Shown here: piece by piece, positions 32,641 to 42,162 of the stretch | Layout: the number at the start of each line of letters is the position of its first letter | Position numbering within the stretch: the stretch's first letter is position 1 | Assembly: GCA_026182355.1 (NCBI GenBank) | Contig: JAPFBL010000601.1 | Span: forward strand, 1 to 64,000 | From: Hermatobates lingyangjiaoensis | Lineage: Eukaryota > Arthropoda > Insecta > Hemiptera > Hermatobatidae | Length of the DNA stretch: 64,000 nt | Direction of reading: 5' to 3' | The notes under the pieces: generated by a model | What the model saw: the letters and a program-made list of their open reading frames with translations, nothing else | Database searches by the model: none | Told to the model about the DNA's origin: nothing | Translations under genes and position numbers: made by a program

Positions 32641-33473
32641 ATAAATTTGTATATTAAGTTTGTTTTTCCATTTCCTCTTGTTTATCTCCTAAAGTAAAAC
32701 CTACTTTAGGTTTGTGACCTAAAAGCGTGCTAAACAAAGCTCGACCTACAATCAAGAAATGACTTGAGTTAATGCGGCGATGGAATCTGCGAATGGCATT
32801 TGCACGAGCACCCGCATCTGTCGGCCTGCGTCTTATCTACATAACGGCTGCCTTTCTCCTTTGACAACTGCACAACGGGCTCTGTAAGGCCGCACGTAGT
32901 CAACACAAATACACTGTAATAGACATGTCATTTCAGCCTTTCAGTACATGCATCAGTTTCATGCATGAACAACAAATCTTTTCTAAAGAAAGAAAAAATT
33001 CTTTTCAAAGAATAACTCACTCATCTTGGAAATTCAGATTTTTTTTTTTTCTACAATCTCAACAGTCCTTCTCAATTATCATGATTCAATCAGTTATATA
33101 ATTTCAAATCATATAACCATGTTTATTAAAAATTTACAAGTTAATTCAAGCGGTATTTTGATTACGAGGTTAACCAGAAAACAAATGCATTGAACTGAGA
33201 TGATAATAAATTAACATTGCATATTCATCTTATTGCATAAACATAAAACTCCGCGTGATATTTAGAATGAAGTAAAGAAAATCGCATTCTCATGGAAATG
33301 AATTCAGGTCTCCAGTGTATTGTCAACTCTATAAAGTGCCCAAGTTATTTAGATTCGAATTAAAAATCAAAACTGAAGTCCTTTCACGGCAAAATTACTA
33401 CACAACATTAAATCTAATACATTCATATTGTTACTATCACTGAGGTTAGTATGATTTATATTACAAATGGGAG
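32641..33473. other. GC-richer unique patch within AT-rich DNA
   Basis: The stretch 32760-32910 is much richer in G+C (ATGCGGCGATGGAATCTGCG, CACCCGCATCTGTCGGCCTG) than its surroundings and shows no repeat relatives in this window. No ORF of useful length spans it. It could be a regulatory element or a diverged exon. Confidence 0.35.
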
Positions 33474-33740
33474 AAATCGTCATACCTCGTAAGATGTTCT
33501 TGGAGTCGTTTGAGCGCTTTCGGACGTTGTCTATCTTCAATCGCTAATAACCTAAAGATCAGTTATTAAGGTGTTCATATATTCAATCCATTGTTAATCT
33601 TATCATTATCCTATCTGAACAATGGATTGGATGTATGAGCCCTTTAATAACAGCTCAGTAGTTTAGTTGCGTTAGAAGAGGGACAAAGTCCGAAAGCGCT
33701 TCAACGACTCCAAGAACATCTTACGATGTATGCCGGTTTC
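33474..33740. mobile_element. Hammerhead-like palindrome, family F (AGCGCT)
   Basis: The arms carry TTGGAGTCGTTTGAGCGCTT (33510) and its complement (33690). The plus arm has GTTG, TTAGAAGA (degenerate core), helix II GGAC/GTCC, GAAA, AGCGCT, T and CAAC. The minus arm has TTGAAGA, extra T, GAAA, AGCGCT and C. Inner arms hold CAATCCATTGTTAATCT and CAATGGATTGGATGTATG. Confidence 0.75.
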
Positions 33741-34065
33741 CATTATTTCTAATACAGATTAAATCTAATGAAAATAGTTTTTATTTTTAAAAATATTGTT
33801 TTTTGTAGATTCTTGGAATATGTGGTTTAATAAGTTTTCCTTATATTCAGTAACCTTCATTAATTTTTCTTTTAGTTAAAATGTTAAAGAAAAATCTGTT
33901 CTTCCAATAAGAGTGTTTAAATAAGAAAATAAAATAAACAGTTTAACAACAGATGTATTAGCGTTGGGAACGCACCAGTTAAAACTGTACTTGACCTTAT
34001 AAACTGTTCAAATAGTATTGAACCTTTCCTACTTTTTTCATTGCGTTTATCCTTTCCTCGTTATA

Positions 34066-34110
34066 ATCGTGAGTAAATACCACACAATAAAGGATTGTAT
34101 AGCACGCGAG
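34066..34110 (+). repeat. Isolated end sequence of family B
   Basis: GTGAGTAAATACCACACAAT followed by AAAGGATTG matches the distal end found beside the family B elements, here without a hammerhead-like core. Confidence 0.55.
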
Positions 34111-34184
34111 TTCATAAGATATATAATAAGGGTAAACCAATATACTGCTGTTTTCTAGTAAACTGATAGCTTAAATCCTTGCTT

Positions 34185-34523
34185 ATCCGCACCTTGGGGC
34201 CAGGTTAGCTCAATGGTTAACGTGCTCGCCTCTAGGCTGGTAGTCACAGGTTTGATCCCCACCTAGCCCTCGATTTATTCACACGGGAGGTGAATAAATC
34301 TGAGTATATCGTCCCTTGAAGAGGACGTTAAGCCGTTAGTCCCAAACCTGTACGATACCAGATACTCGTTAAAGATCCCTTTTTGAAATGCACTTGAGTT
34401 AGGCAAAATTTACGACTCCCAATATAGAACCTGTAGAATCACCGATCAAACAAAAAGCTGGTAAACAGCTGACGTTATCACCCGGCTAGGAGATCGGTTT
34501 AAACAATAAAATAATCCACACCT
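34185..34523 (+). mobile_element. tRNA-derived SINE, tail type 2, with target duplication
   Basis: SINE 34195-34513, flanked by ATCCGCACCT (34185-34194) and ATCCACACCT (34514-34523). The A box TTAGCTCAATGG is at 34205 and the B box GGTTTGATCCC at 34249. The head folds like a tRNA with GGCCAGG pairing to CCTAGCC. Tail type 2 (GATCAAACAAAAAGCTGG, CACCCGGCTAGGAGATCG) ends in AACAATAAAATA. Confidence 0.9.
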
Positions 34524-35580
34524 CGTTAATCCGTATTTCTGTCTATTCAGAGAGTGTGCAGCTAAAAACGTGATTCGGGGCGATCATAAACACATTCCCA
34601 CTTATCACTACGACCCATCAGAATGCAGAAGGGTATTCATTATCAAGTAGGAAAACCAAGCTTTTTGAATAGTTAATAATCCGTCTATAACTAATTTATA
34701 AAACTAACCGTCTTAACCCAAACATTTACTTGATATCCTATCTCTTTCGGAACTCATCCATTGTCCAGATTGAACTCCTACTGTCAAACAAAAACAGTGG
34801 ACGAGTTACGAAATTAATCAATCTGTGAAGATTATGCTACACTTAAAACATATTTTTTTAAGAATATTATTTCACAACCAAATTAGCTTAATTTGTACAA
34901 AAGCATACCATAGATATTGCAATGATGAACAAGAACTGTAGTTTTTTAGTATTTTATTTTATTTAGTTCCTTATTTTAGTTTATTTGCATTCTATATATA
35001 CCTTTTTTGTTTTAAACGCTTTTATTTTTTCATTACCTGAATTCGTTTTGGAGACATTTATTCCCGATAAACCGACATCAGTTTTACAATTAGCAGTATA
35101 CTTTAGCACTCCGTATGACGTCTTAGGACACAAACAATCTATATAAAGTTAAAATATATACTTGAACTATTAACGGTCAATTACACTAACTCAATAATAA
35201 GATTTATTTACTGGTAAACACATTTTTTGGTGCCCATAGTTTCTAAGCTGATTTATATTAATTAACTAATTAATTAACTGATTCCAAAAATCATACTATT
35301 TTTTTCTCATCAGGTCTTGTTATTGATATGTTGCTTGATTGATATTGATTGTTTTAAAGGTATTTAAAACTTACTTTTAAAGGTATATGTTTGCTTGATT
35401 GATATTGATTGTTTTAAAGGTATTTAATACCTTTTCTATCTTAAAATTAGGTGTATCGCTAAATACATTCTAGCGTCAAAATTATAATTGTTGGTTCTTA
35501 CATGACAACCAACACGTTCATATTCCTAACACTAATATGTTAAAATAATATTAACATATTGTTTTATTACAGTCGTGGAC
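34524..35580. other. AT-rich DNA with a 60-bp two-copy tandem repeat
   Basis: At 35331 and 35391 the phrase TTGCTTGATTGATATTGATT with TTTTAAAGGTATTTAA recurs. Nothing else is recognised. Confidence 0.5.
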
Positions 35581-35584
35581 TGTA

Positions 35585-35760
35585 ACATTGACGATTATAT
35601 AGGCAGAGAGGTCTGCTTTCTGAAAATGATTGCCCGCAGACTTATCGGATTTCAGGTGGAAATTATTTGAGCTTTTACTTGCGTTATAGATTCTTAAAGT
35701 AAAAAATTAACCATCCTGTCCTAGGTGACATTCGTTAAGTAAACTAAATGTGTTTTACTA
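35585..35760 (+). repeat. Dispersed repeat, copy 1 (pair with 37430-37690)
   Basis: CTGAAAATGATTGCCCGCAG plus GATTTCAGGTGGAA here parallels CTGAAAATGATTGTCCGCAG plus GTTTCCAGGTGGAA at 37450. CCTAGGTGACATTCGT matches CCAAGGTGACCTTCAT. The copy at 37430 is longer. Class unknown. Confidence 0.6.
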
Positions 35761-35833
35761 TATTTGCGGATAATATACGTTGAAATCCAAATGTATTGCG
35801 TACATGTTTGTATAAGTAAACTTATGAACAGTT

Positions 35834-36040
35834 ATATAAACAACGCGTTTCGAACACGTACTGTTCTTCTTCAGGCATTAACTACGAGTGCGTGTCTGTG
35901 TCACTACGCGTAAACGCGTTGTTTATACGATTAAATTTTTATATGTGAAGACCATTTCATTAGCTTTTTACCCTACAATGATTAATACCACATAATAACT
36001 GATTGCACTACGTTAAAATTAAGCATAGTTATTTGAATAC
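35834..36040. mobile_element. Hammerhead-like element, family B, partly palindromic
   Basis: Minus motif 35880-35834: CTGAAGA, extra A, GAACAG/GTGTTC-type helix II, GAAA, ACGCGT and T. The right side has lost most of the second motif (ACGCGTTGTTTATACGATTA remains) and ends with the common ATTAATACCACATAATAACT. Confidence 0.7.
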
Positions 36041-36284
36041 AACTAACTTGTAAAACTATAACGTCTTATCTAATACTTTTTCCTGATATCTCAGCTATTT
36101 TTGAAGTCGTTTATTATCCAGAGTAAACGTACTTTTATTTTTTCTTGATAGTAACGAATGCCAAGTCCCATCAATGTATTAAAAGAGAACGTACGTGGTA
36201 AAACGACATATTATTATAAAAATATTTTGTCAATCTCTATGGTTCCGAATAATATTCTATAACTTTTATTATAATAATATTATA

Positions 36285-36862
36285 CAGGGTGTCCATAAAG
36301 TCCATGTGCAGGTTAAAAAAAATTATAACTTGATTCGTATTTACGATAGAAATAATCTGTAAAAAAGATTAGAAGGAAGTAAACCAACATTTTTTAAGGT
36401 TTTATTCTAAAAATAATTTTTAGTTTCCACAGTCCTCCATTATTAGCAATATAGAGGTTAATACGCTTTTGCAGTTTACGGAAAACATGCGCCAACTGAT
36501 TTACAATAATCCGTAAAATCTTATTAGTTATTTTAGATTTCAAATCTCCAAATGAACAAGATTTAGATGCATGCACAGTTGTTTTCACATACCCCTATAA
36601 GAAAAATATAATGGAGTCAAGTCTGGCGAATGTGAAGATGAATGAAATGGTTCACCTCTTCCGATTTATCTGTTAGGAAGTTCGTGATTTATCTGTATGG
36701 AAGAGGTTACCACATGATGGAGGATAAGTGGATAAAATTTCAAGAAAACTTTAAAAAATATAGATTAACTTCTTTCTAATCCTTTTTACAGATCATTTCT
36801 ATCCCAGCTACAAATAAGGGTATATTTTTATTAAAACACACACGGACTTTATGGACACCCTG
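36285..36862. mobile_element. Mariner/Tc1-like element, internally deleted
   Basis: Terminal inverted repeats CAGGGTGTCCATAAAGTC at both ends (36285 and, as complement, 36845-36862) are flanked by TA (36283-36284, 36863-36864), the target duplication of Tc1/mariner elements. The total is 578 bp, less than half of a full-length element, with the transposase 5' half missing. Confidence 0.85.
36394..36640 (-). pseudogene. Mariner-type transposase C-terminal remnant
   Basis: Minus strand around 36635-36600 encodes H-S-P-D-L-T-P-L-Y-F, the family's SPDLTPLDF block that carries the last catalytic acid. After a frameshift and stop, 36588-36394 reads K-T-T-V-H-A, then F-G-D-L-K-S-K-I, then N-L-Y-I-A-N-N-G-G, as in the GYLKxxVY...LKxRI...CxxxNGxHIE tail. 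It is dead. Confidence 0.75.
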
Positions 36863-36864
36863 TA

Positions 36865-37429
36865 TAATATTAAATTATAATAATACTATTTTCTATAATT
36901 TTTAACTTTGATTTTCTTTTTAAAATAAAAATTTATAACATATGTAATTATATTTACAACCTTTTATAATATTTATAAGTTCGACGATGTTATCTCTGAT
37001 TAGAATTGCTACTAAAGTCACTAAAAATGACTCACGATTACAAGAAGGGTATATTTTTATAGAAATATTATTAAAAACCTTTATATCTCCGAAAATAATA
37101 TCATTCTATATAACTTTTAGGTTTGAATTTGTGATTACAAATAAACATAAATAATACGTAATATTCTTTACTATCTTTGTAGTATTTAAAAGTTTGATAT
37201 TATTTCTGATCAAAATTGCGAGAAAAGCCACTAAAAAAGGACTCACGATTACAATGTAGTTATGATAGGAATTTTAACGACTATTTGTTTTTTATGAAAA
37301 CTTTTGAATATTTTAAGGAATCATCAGAAATATTGGAAAGTCGATCTAGTTTAAAAAGAGTGAAATACAGATTATTTGAGTTAAGTGCGCTAGTCGTGAT
37401 GGAGGACAAACATTGACGAGATATCTAGG
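36865..37429. other. No recognised feature
   Basis: AT-rich with two similar blocks (36960-37100 and 37110-37260 share TTTATAAGTT/TATTTAAAAGTTTGA and GACTCACGATTACAA), suggesting a diverged local duplication. A 66-codon frame at 37216 lies in the second block. Confidence 0.4.
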
Positions 37430-37690
37430 GGATATAGAGAGGGTCTGTTTCTGAAAATGATTGTCCGCAGACCGATCGGTTTCCAGGTGGAAAGCGTTCG
37501 GTTTATCATTGGGTGGTTGGGGGTGGCGGGGGGTGTAATGGAGAGTCGTCGTGCAAAGGTAATCTCCAGATAGAAAGTCTGCAGCTCCCTACTATGTCCA
37601 GCTTCCTCTCTCTCTAACCATCATCGATTTAAAAACTATCTTCTTCCTTGTCCAAGGTGACCTTCATGAACTATACCTTTAGTATTCTCT
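37430..37690 (+). repeat. Dispersed repeat, copy 2
   Basis: The longer partner of 35585-35760, with a G-rich insert GGTTGGGGGTGGCGGGGGGT at 37520-37539. Confidence 0.6.
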
Positions 37691-38700
37691 CGTAAAGAAA
37701 AAAAAAAAGGAAATAGTTAAATGTATTCAGAATGAAAAAAAAAAACAAAATATTTCGTAAAATTGAAAATAATCGATATTATTTTTGTTTAAATTACAAA
37801 TTTAGATTTTTTTTACCGCCCCACTAGGTTTTTTTTTTTTTGAAGGGAGTTGCCTATTTTTATTTTGAAGAATATATTTCACATCAAAGAAAAAAAATTA
37901 AAAAAATTACCTATTTAAATTGTAAGAAACTTTTTTACTTTACCATAAGTAAAGTATATTTTTAAGTAAATTTGTCAATCAACACAGAGGTCAGGAGATA
38001 GTAGCTTAAATGTTTAAAACTCCTCTGATTAAAAGTGATTTATTAAATACATGGCATATATTTCTATTTAAGAATTGTGTTAGCAAACAATTATGAATCC
38101 CTTATTATTTTTCGAAAAAAAAACACTTGTAGACGCTTCTGTTTTTTAATTAATTCAATGAAATAATATGTTTTCTGAAAAACTTAGAACAAACTTATTA
38201 TAATTGTAAAAAAAGAGTAAATATTTTAATCTTTCATGAAATAGTATTTGATGTTTTATAAGGTACTTAATTTAAAAATGTCACTTTTTTGAATCTGAGA
38301 TGATAAATATAAATAAACGATGGTAAAATGTGTTATTAGAGTTTCAAAATGAAATGTTATTAATCTAATTGCAGTTTTTAGCAGTTATGCTGTGCTCTCA
38401 AGTACAGTGATTACTAGCTTCTACGAATTGTGGGAAAACGTTGCGGTGATACGTTTAGATGGATACTTTAAATTGTCCCTAACTCGGAGAGGCAAAGTGA
38501 TAGAAAATAAAAAAAAATGTGTGTATGCCTGATGTACTAGGTGTTTATTGGAATTTTTAAAGAACACTTCATTGGTAAAAGTCATAGCAGATTAAACATA
38601 TTGCCTAATCTATAGCCATTTTGAGACAGCTCAAATCAGTTTTGTATTATATATATATATATATATATTACAAAACTTAAAATTTAGTTAATATAATAAA
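37691..38700. other. AT-rich; contains a family T end
   Basis: TTACTTTACCATAAGTAAAG at 37936 is the terminal motif of family T. The rest has no recognised content. Confidence 0.4.
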
Positions 38701-38770
38701 CATTATTTTGTTTCTATTCTACGGTCGATACTTTTATCAACATTGATATATATATATATATATATTTGTA
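38700..38770 (+). repeat. Family D outer end plus (TA)n at the PLE border
   Basis: TTTCTATTCTACGGTCGATA followed by CTTTTATCAA is the outer end of family D elements, immediately followed by a TA run and then the PLE arm. It suggests that one PLE-type element landed in or beside another. Confidence 0.6.
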
Positions 38771-38919
38771 TAAGTTGGCAGCAGATCTTCATCTAAGCAT
38801 ACATTATTGAAAAGCAGAGCAGATTCTGCATTCACGACTTTTTTAAGTAGCTGTTCTTTTCTCCTAATGACACTTCTATGTTGCAGGGGTAATGCAAATA
38901 CTAGATTGCCCAGCGACAT
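38771..38919 (-). pseudogene. PLE ORF N-terminal fragment, left arm
   Basis: The frame starts M-S-L-G-N-L-V-F-A-L at 38919 and reads through N-A-E-S-A-L-L-F-N and D-E-D-L-L-P-T-Y-T-N, then runs into (TA)n, which gives poly Tyr-Ile. Its mirror copy at 40716-40830 is cut by (TA)n a few residues earlier. Confidence 0.7.
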
Positions 38920-38973
38920 TTTCAGGCAAAAACATAATCACATAACTACTAAAATTTTATTCACTACTCTTTA

Positions 38974-39016
38974 AAACACAAGCTTTCGACCTCGTTGGTC
39001 ATCCTCAGGCAGAATA
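38974..39016 (-). ncRNA. Hammerhead-like motif, family G (PLE), left arm
   Basis: Mirror of 40624-40660: CTGAGGA, extra T, helix II GACC/GGTC, GAAA, helix III AGCT and T. Confidence 0.6.
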
Positions 39017-39182
39017 AATTACTAAGACAGATAAATAATATAAAATCTTAAAGTAACAAAATAACAGGATACAACTAGAAATGCAAATATAAGGGATAAC
39101 AATAGAAAAGGTGATATAGATGTAACAATACTAAGAGGTAATAGTAGGTGGCGATCCTAGCGTCCAGGAGGTTAACTAGCCA

Positions 39183-39395
39183 TCACTCCATCCTTGTTAG
39201 TTTAATTTTATTATCAAAGTTTCTTGAAGTCGGTATAATAAACATTTCACTGGATTGCAAGTTAATCTCCGGGCATTTCTCCTTTATGTATATGGCTTCT
39301 AGGATTTGTAAATGAAGCAGGTTTCTATTAAAGTTTAAAATGGACGTTCCCTCTACAACCATCTTACGCGTCAGTGAAGTGTGGTGTTTTTTCGC
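39183..39395 (-). pseudogene. PLE EN C-terminal region, left inverted arm
   Basis: The minus frame reads H-H-T-S-L-T-R-K-M-V, then L-Q-I-L-E-A-I-Y-I-K, then C-P-E-I-N-L-Q, the conserved end of PLE ORFs (LTR, ILEAIxI, PxINxQ). The identical peptide is on the plus strand at 40250-40451. Confidence 0.8.
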
Positions 39396-40451
39396 CAACT
39401 TTTATATGGGAAGCATAGAAAAAGAGATATTTTCCACCTTGTCGAAGCCACCCATATATTGTCGGTACATTGACGATATTTTTGTAGCTACCGATGATAG
39501 AAACAAACTCTCTCAACTACATCAACGCCTCCAAGAGGCCTCTGGACTAAAATTAACCTTAGAACTTAGTAGTGACGGCCAACTGCCCTTCTTAGATGTG
39601 CTCGTTAGAAGTGGAATTGACTGTTTCGATACGGAGGTGTACACTAAACCCACCAACTCTGGACATTGCCTGAATGGACAAAGTGAGTGTCCCACCAGGT
39701 ATAAACAAGCTACCATTAGTGCCTACGTCAGAAGAGCCATAACGCACTGCAGCGATTGGAGCAGCATACATAAAGAACTTGACAGAACCACCCAGGTTCT
39801 GGTCAATAATGGCTACTCAAATAAAGACGTAGAGAAAGAAATCGCAAAACACATAGACAAGTGGTATTCCAGAGGTGATAAAGTTGAACAAGTCAAGACT
39901 GAAACCATACTCTGTACTATCGTTCGTACATGTCCACGCAGTACAAGCAGGACGAACAAGCTCTGCAAAAAATCATAGCGGGTCATGTGAAGACGACGAA
40001 CGAAAGGGACACGCTACGTCTTATGATTTATTACAACAATAAAAAAACGAGCAACTTGCTTATAAGGAACAATTGCAGGAAGGAGACGACCGAAGTTCAG
40101 AGGAGCCATGTCGTGTATCAATTTATTTGTAAAGAAGGGGACTGTGCAACCCTACCATCCCGATACATAGGCATGACTACGACGAAACTCTCAAGGCGTC
40201 TCACCATGCACCTCGCTACAGGAGCGCCGAAGGCCACGTTGAGAAAAAACACCACACTTCACTGACGCGTAAGATGGTTGTAGAGGGAACGTCCATTTTA
40301 AACTTTAATAGAAACCCGCTTCATTTACAAATCCTAGAAGCCATATACATAAAGGAGAAATGCCGGAGATTAACTTGCAATCCAGTGAAATGTTTATTAT
40401 ACCGACTTCAAGAAACTTTGATAATAAAATTAAACTAACAAGGATGGAGTG
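39394..40451 (+). pseudogene. PLE RT-EN polyprotein, 5'-truncated and frameshifted
   Basis: The RT part (39394-39960) has A-N-F-Y-M-G-S-I-E, then Y-C-R-Y-I-D-D-I-F-V (catalytic motif C, YIDD at 39461-39490), then L-P-F-L-D-V, V-Y-T-K-P-T and L-N-G-Q-S-E, all conserved in PLE RTs. A frameshift near 39950 moves to the EN frame (39930-40265): F-I-C-K-E-G-D-C, then R-Y-I-G-M-T-T-T-K-L-S-R-R-L, the GIY-YIG core with its Cys pair. A second frameshift near 40250 leads to L-T-R-K-M-V and L-E-A-I-Y-I-K up to a stop at 40449-40451. RT motifs A and B are missing, so it cannot be autonomous. The frame from 39340 starts inside the inverted arm; its first ~18 residues are not RT. Confidence 0.85.
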
Positions 40452-40623
40452 ATGGCTAGTTAACCTCCTGGACGCTAGGATCGCCACCTACTATTACCTC
40501 TTAGTATTGTTACATCTATATCACCTTTTCTATTGTTATCCCTTATATTTGCATTTCTAGTTGTATCCTGTTATTTTGTTACTTTAAGATTTTATATTAT
40601 TTATCTGTCTTAGTAATTTATTC

Positions 40624-40660
40624 TGCCTGAGGATGACCAACGAGGTCGAAAGCTTGTGTT
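40624..40660 (+). ncRNA. Hammerhead-like motif, family G (PLE), right arm
   Basis: CTGAGGA (40627-40633), extra T, helix II GACC (40635-40638) with GGTC (40644-40647), GAAA (40648-40651), helix III AGCT (40651-40654), T. Helix I is weak here (TGC with GTG wobbles). It lies between the PLE stop codon and the next ORF start, the pseudo-LTR position. Confidence 0.65.
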
Positions 40661-40715
40661 TTAAAGAGTAGTGAATAAAATTTTAGTAGTTATGTGATTA
40701 TGTTTTTGCCTGAAA

Positions 40716-40826
40716 ATGTCGCTGGGCAATCTAGTATTTGCATTACCCTTGCAACATAGAAGTGTCATTAGGAGAAAAGAACAGCTACTTAAAAAAGTCG
40801 TGAATGCAGAATCTGCTCTGCTTTTC

Positions 40827-40830
<4 letters not shown>
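40716..40830 (+). pseudogene. PLE ORF N-terminal fragment, right arm
   Basis: M-S-L-G-N-L-V-F-A-L through N-A-E-S-A-L-L-F-N, cut by (TA)n at 40830. It follows the terminal repeat directly, which implies that a second unit was joined in tandem. Confidence 0.7.

Positions 40831-40859
<29 letters not shown>
40830..40859 (+). repeat. (TA)n microsatellite at PLE border
   Basis: Pure TA run that separates the PLE arm from the family H palindrome. Confidence 0.95.
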
Positions 40860-40861
<2 letters not shown>

Positions 40862-41120
40862 TGAATTAAACACCACAATAAACAAATATATATTAATTAC
40901 AATGATCTAAGGCCTTTCGTTACAACATCATTAGAGAGCTAAATGAACCAAACAAAAAATATAATAAGAAGTTAACATGTTAACGAAGACTTCAATCAAC
41001 CAGGTTAACTTGTTATTATATTTTTTGTTTGATTCGTTTAGCTCTCTGATGATGTTGTAACGAAAGGCCTTAGAGCATTGTAATTAATATATATTTGTTC
41101 ATTGTGGTGTGTTTAATTTA
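40860..41120. mobile_element. Hammerhead-like palindrome, family H (AGGCCT)
   Basis: Inverted arms: ATATATATTAATTACAATGA with CTAAGGCCTTTCGTTACAAC on the left, the complement on the right, and an inner GTTAACTTGTTATTATAT/ATATAATAAGAAGTTAAC. The left motif (minus) has CTAATGA instead of CTGATGA; the right one is intact. Confidence 0.85.
41041..41076 (+). ncRNA. Hammerhead-like motif, family H, best in window
   Basis: Helix I GCTCT (41041-41045) with AGAGC (41072-41076), 5 perfect pairs. CTGATGA (41046-41052), extra T (41053), helix II GTT/AAC with a GT loop, GAAA (41062-41065), helix III AGGCCT (41065-41070, fully self-complementary), T (41071). Every conserved hammerhead core base is present. 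With a loopless helix III it should fold only as a dimer. Confidence 0.7.
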
Positions 41121-41154
41121 TATATTATATCAAGAGTTATTTTTGATTATTAAT

Positions 41155-41182
41155 TTATATATATATATATATATATATATAT
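41155..41182 (+). repeat. (TA)n microsatellite
   Basis: TA run between the family H and family A palindromes; it ends exactly at GATCAAACC. Confidence 0.95.
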
Positions 41183-41390
41183 GATCAAACCGCAATAAGA
41201 AATGGGAAAACAAGACTAAGATCTTTCAACCGTAACAAGCGGTCTTCGTCAGAGTCAAAAAAACCAACAGTTGGGTTTTTGACTCTGACGAAGACCGCTT
41301 GTTACGGTTGAAAGATCTTAGTCTTGTTTTCCCATTTCTTATTGTGGTTTGATCATTGATTGTTATTTCACGTGTTTATGTGAAATCTTT
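41183..41390. mobile_element. Hammerhead-like palindrome, family A, both motifs intact
   Basis: Arms 41183-41265 and 41272-41354 are almost perfect inverted repeats. The minus motif 41256-41214 and plus motif 41281-41323 each show GACT/AGTC, CTGACGA, extra A, GACCG/CGGTT, GAAA, AGATCT and T. The right side extends to the outer end ACGTGTTTATGTGAAATCTT, then (TA)n. Confidence 0.85.
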
Positions 41391-41433
41391 ATATATATAT
41401 ATATTATTATATATAATATATATATATATATAT
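41391..41433 (+). repeat. (TA)n-rich tract
   Basis: Interrupted TA run between the family A and family I elements. Confidence 0.9.
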
Positions 41434-41660
41434 CAGCTCAAAAACGAAGGAAAGCAACTTACAGAGAAAGAGATACACATACAAACTCAAATTTTCGGAT
41501 GATCCAAGGGTGACCAAGGACGTCCATTCTATTTCCTCCTGAAGCCGGATCATCCGAAAATTTGAGTTTGTAAGTGTGTCTCTTTCTCTGTATGTTGCTT
41601 TTCTTCGTTTTTGAGCTGATTTGCGTCCAGTTTGGATCGTTTTTTTCAATTTTGAGTGAT
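41432..41660. mobile_element. Hammerhead-like palindrome, family I
   Basis: Left arm ATCAGCTCAAAAACGAAG faces its complement near 41605-41621. The plus motif (41536-41565) has CTC, CTGAAGC (A9 changed to C), extra C, GGAT/TCC, GAAA, AATT, T and GAG. The left arm keeps CAAATTTTCGGATGATCC but lacks CTGAAG. Confidence 0.75.
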
Positions 41661-41927
41661 ATATATATATATTTAATAAATATAAATAAATAAATATAAA
41701 AAATAATATATATTATATAAATGTATATTATTATTTTTATTATTATTATAATCTATGTTTTCTTTATAATTTGAATGATTTCTTTTGTTTCCCAAAGTCC
41801 ACGCTTATAGGAATTTTACCTTTTTAGTGCTTTTATTGTGGCCAATTTATTATACATATTTGGTCATATTATACATTTATTGTCATGTATTGGGCATTCA
41901 TTTTAGTAATGGGTGAACCGCATTACC
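41661..41927. other. AT-rich lead into SINE tail type 3
   Basis: From about 41830 (GTGGCCAATTTATTATACAT) the sequence resembles 59620-59670, so it probably belongs to a third SINE tail type. Confidence 0.5.
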
Positions 41928-42162
41928 TGTTGATTCTAGATTGGGAGTCCTAAATTTTGCCTAACTCAAGTGTATTTAGAGTAGGGATCTTTAACGAGTA
42001 CCTGACATCGAATAGGCTCAAGACCGACGGTTTAACATCCTCTTCTAGGGAAGTTCCTGCTCAGATATATTCCACCTCCCAATAAATCGTGGGTCAGGTG
42101 AGGATCGAACCCCGGACCTACCAGTTCAGGGGTGAGTACGTTAACCATTAAGCTAACCTGGT
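41835..42162 (-). mobile_element. tRNA-derived SINE, tail type 3
   Basis: Minus-strand head with B box GGTTCGATCC, body with AGACCGACGG and TTTAACATCC complements, and a 3' region (TTTTAGTAATGGGTGAACCG before TTGATTCTAG) shared only with the SINE at 59620-60004. Confidence 0.75.

Larger units (their letters stand above)
38770..40829. mobile_element. Penelope-like element flanked by its own inverted copy
   Basis: Arms 38811-39393 and 40242-40829 (about 585 bp) are near-identical inverted repeats around an 848-bp single-copy core (39394-40241). Reading rightward: truncated RT, GIY-YIG EN, ORF end, terminal repeat with hammerhead-like motif (40624-40660), then the ORF N-terminus of a further unit. 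The left arm repeats the EN end, terminal repeat and N-terminus in reverse, joining the RT at the F-A-N-F-Y-M-G block. Partial inverted or tandem copies at the 5' side are typical of PLE insertions. Confidence 0.85.

Noticed and set aside
34195..34268. Possible functional tRNA gene
   Set aside because: The tRNA-like head has pol III boxes but an irregular anticodon and variable region and leads directly into the SINE body; it is a SINE promoter.
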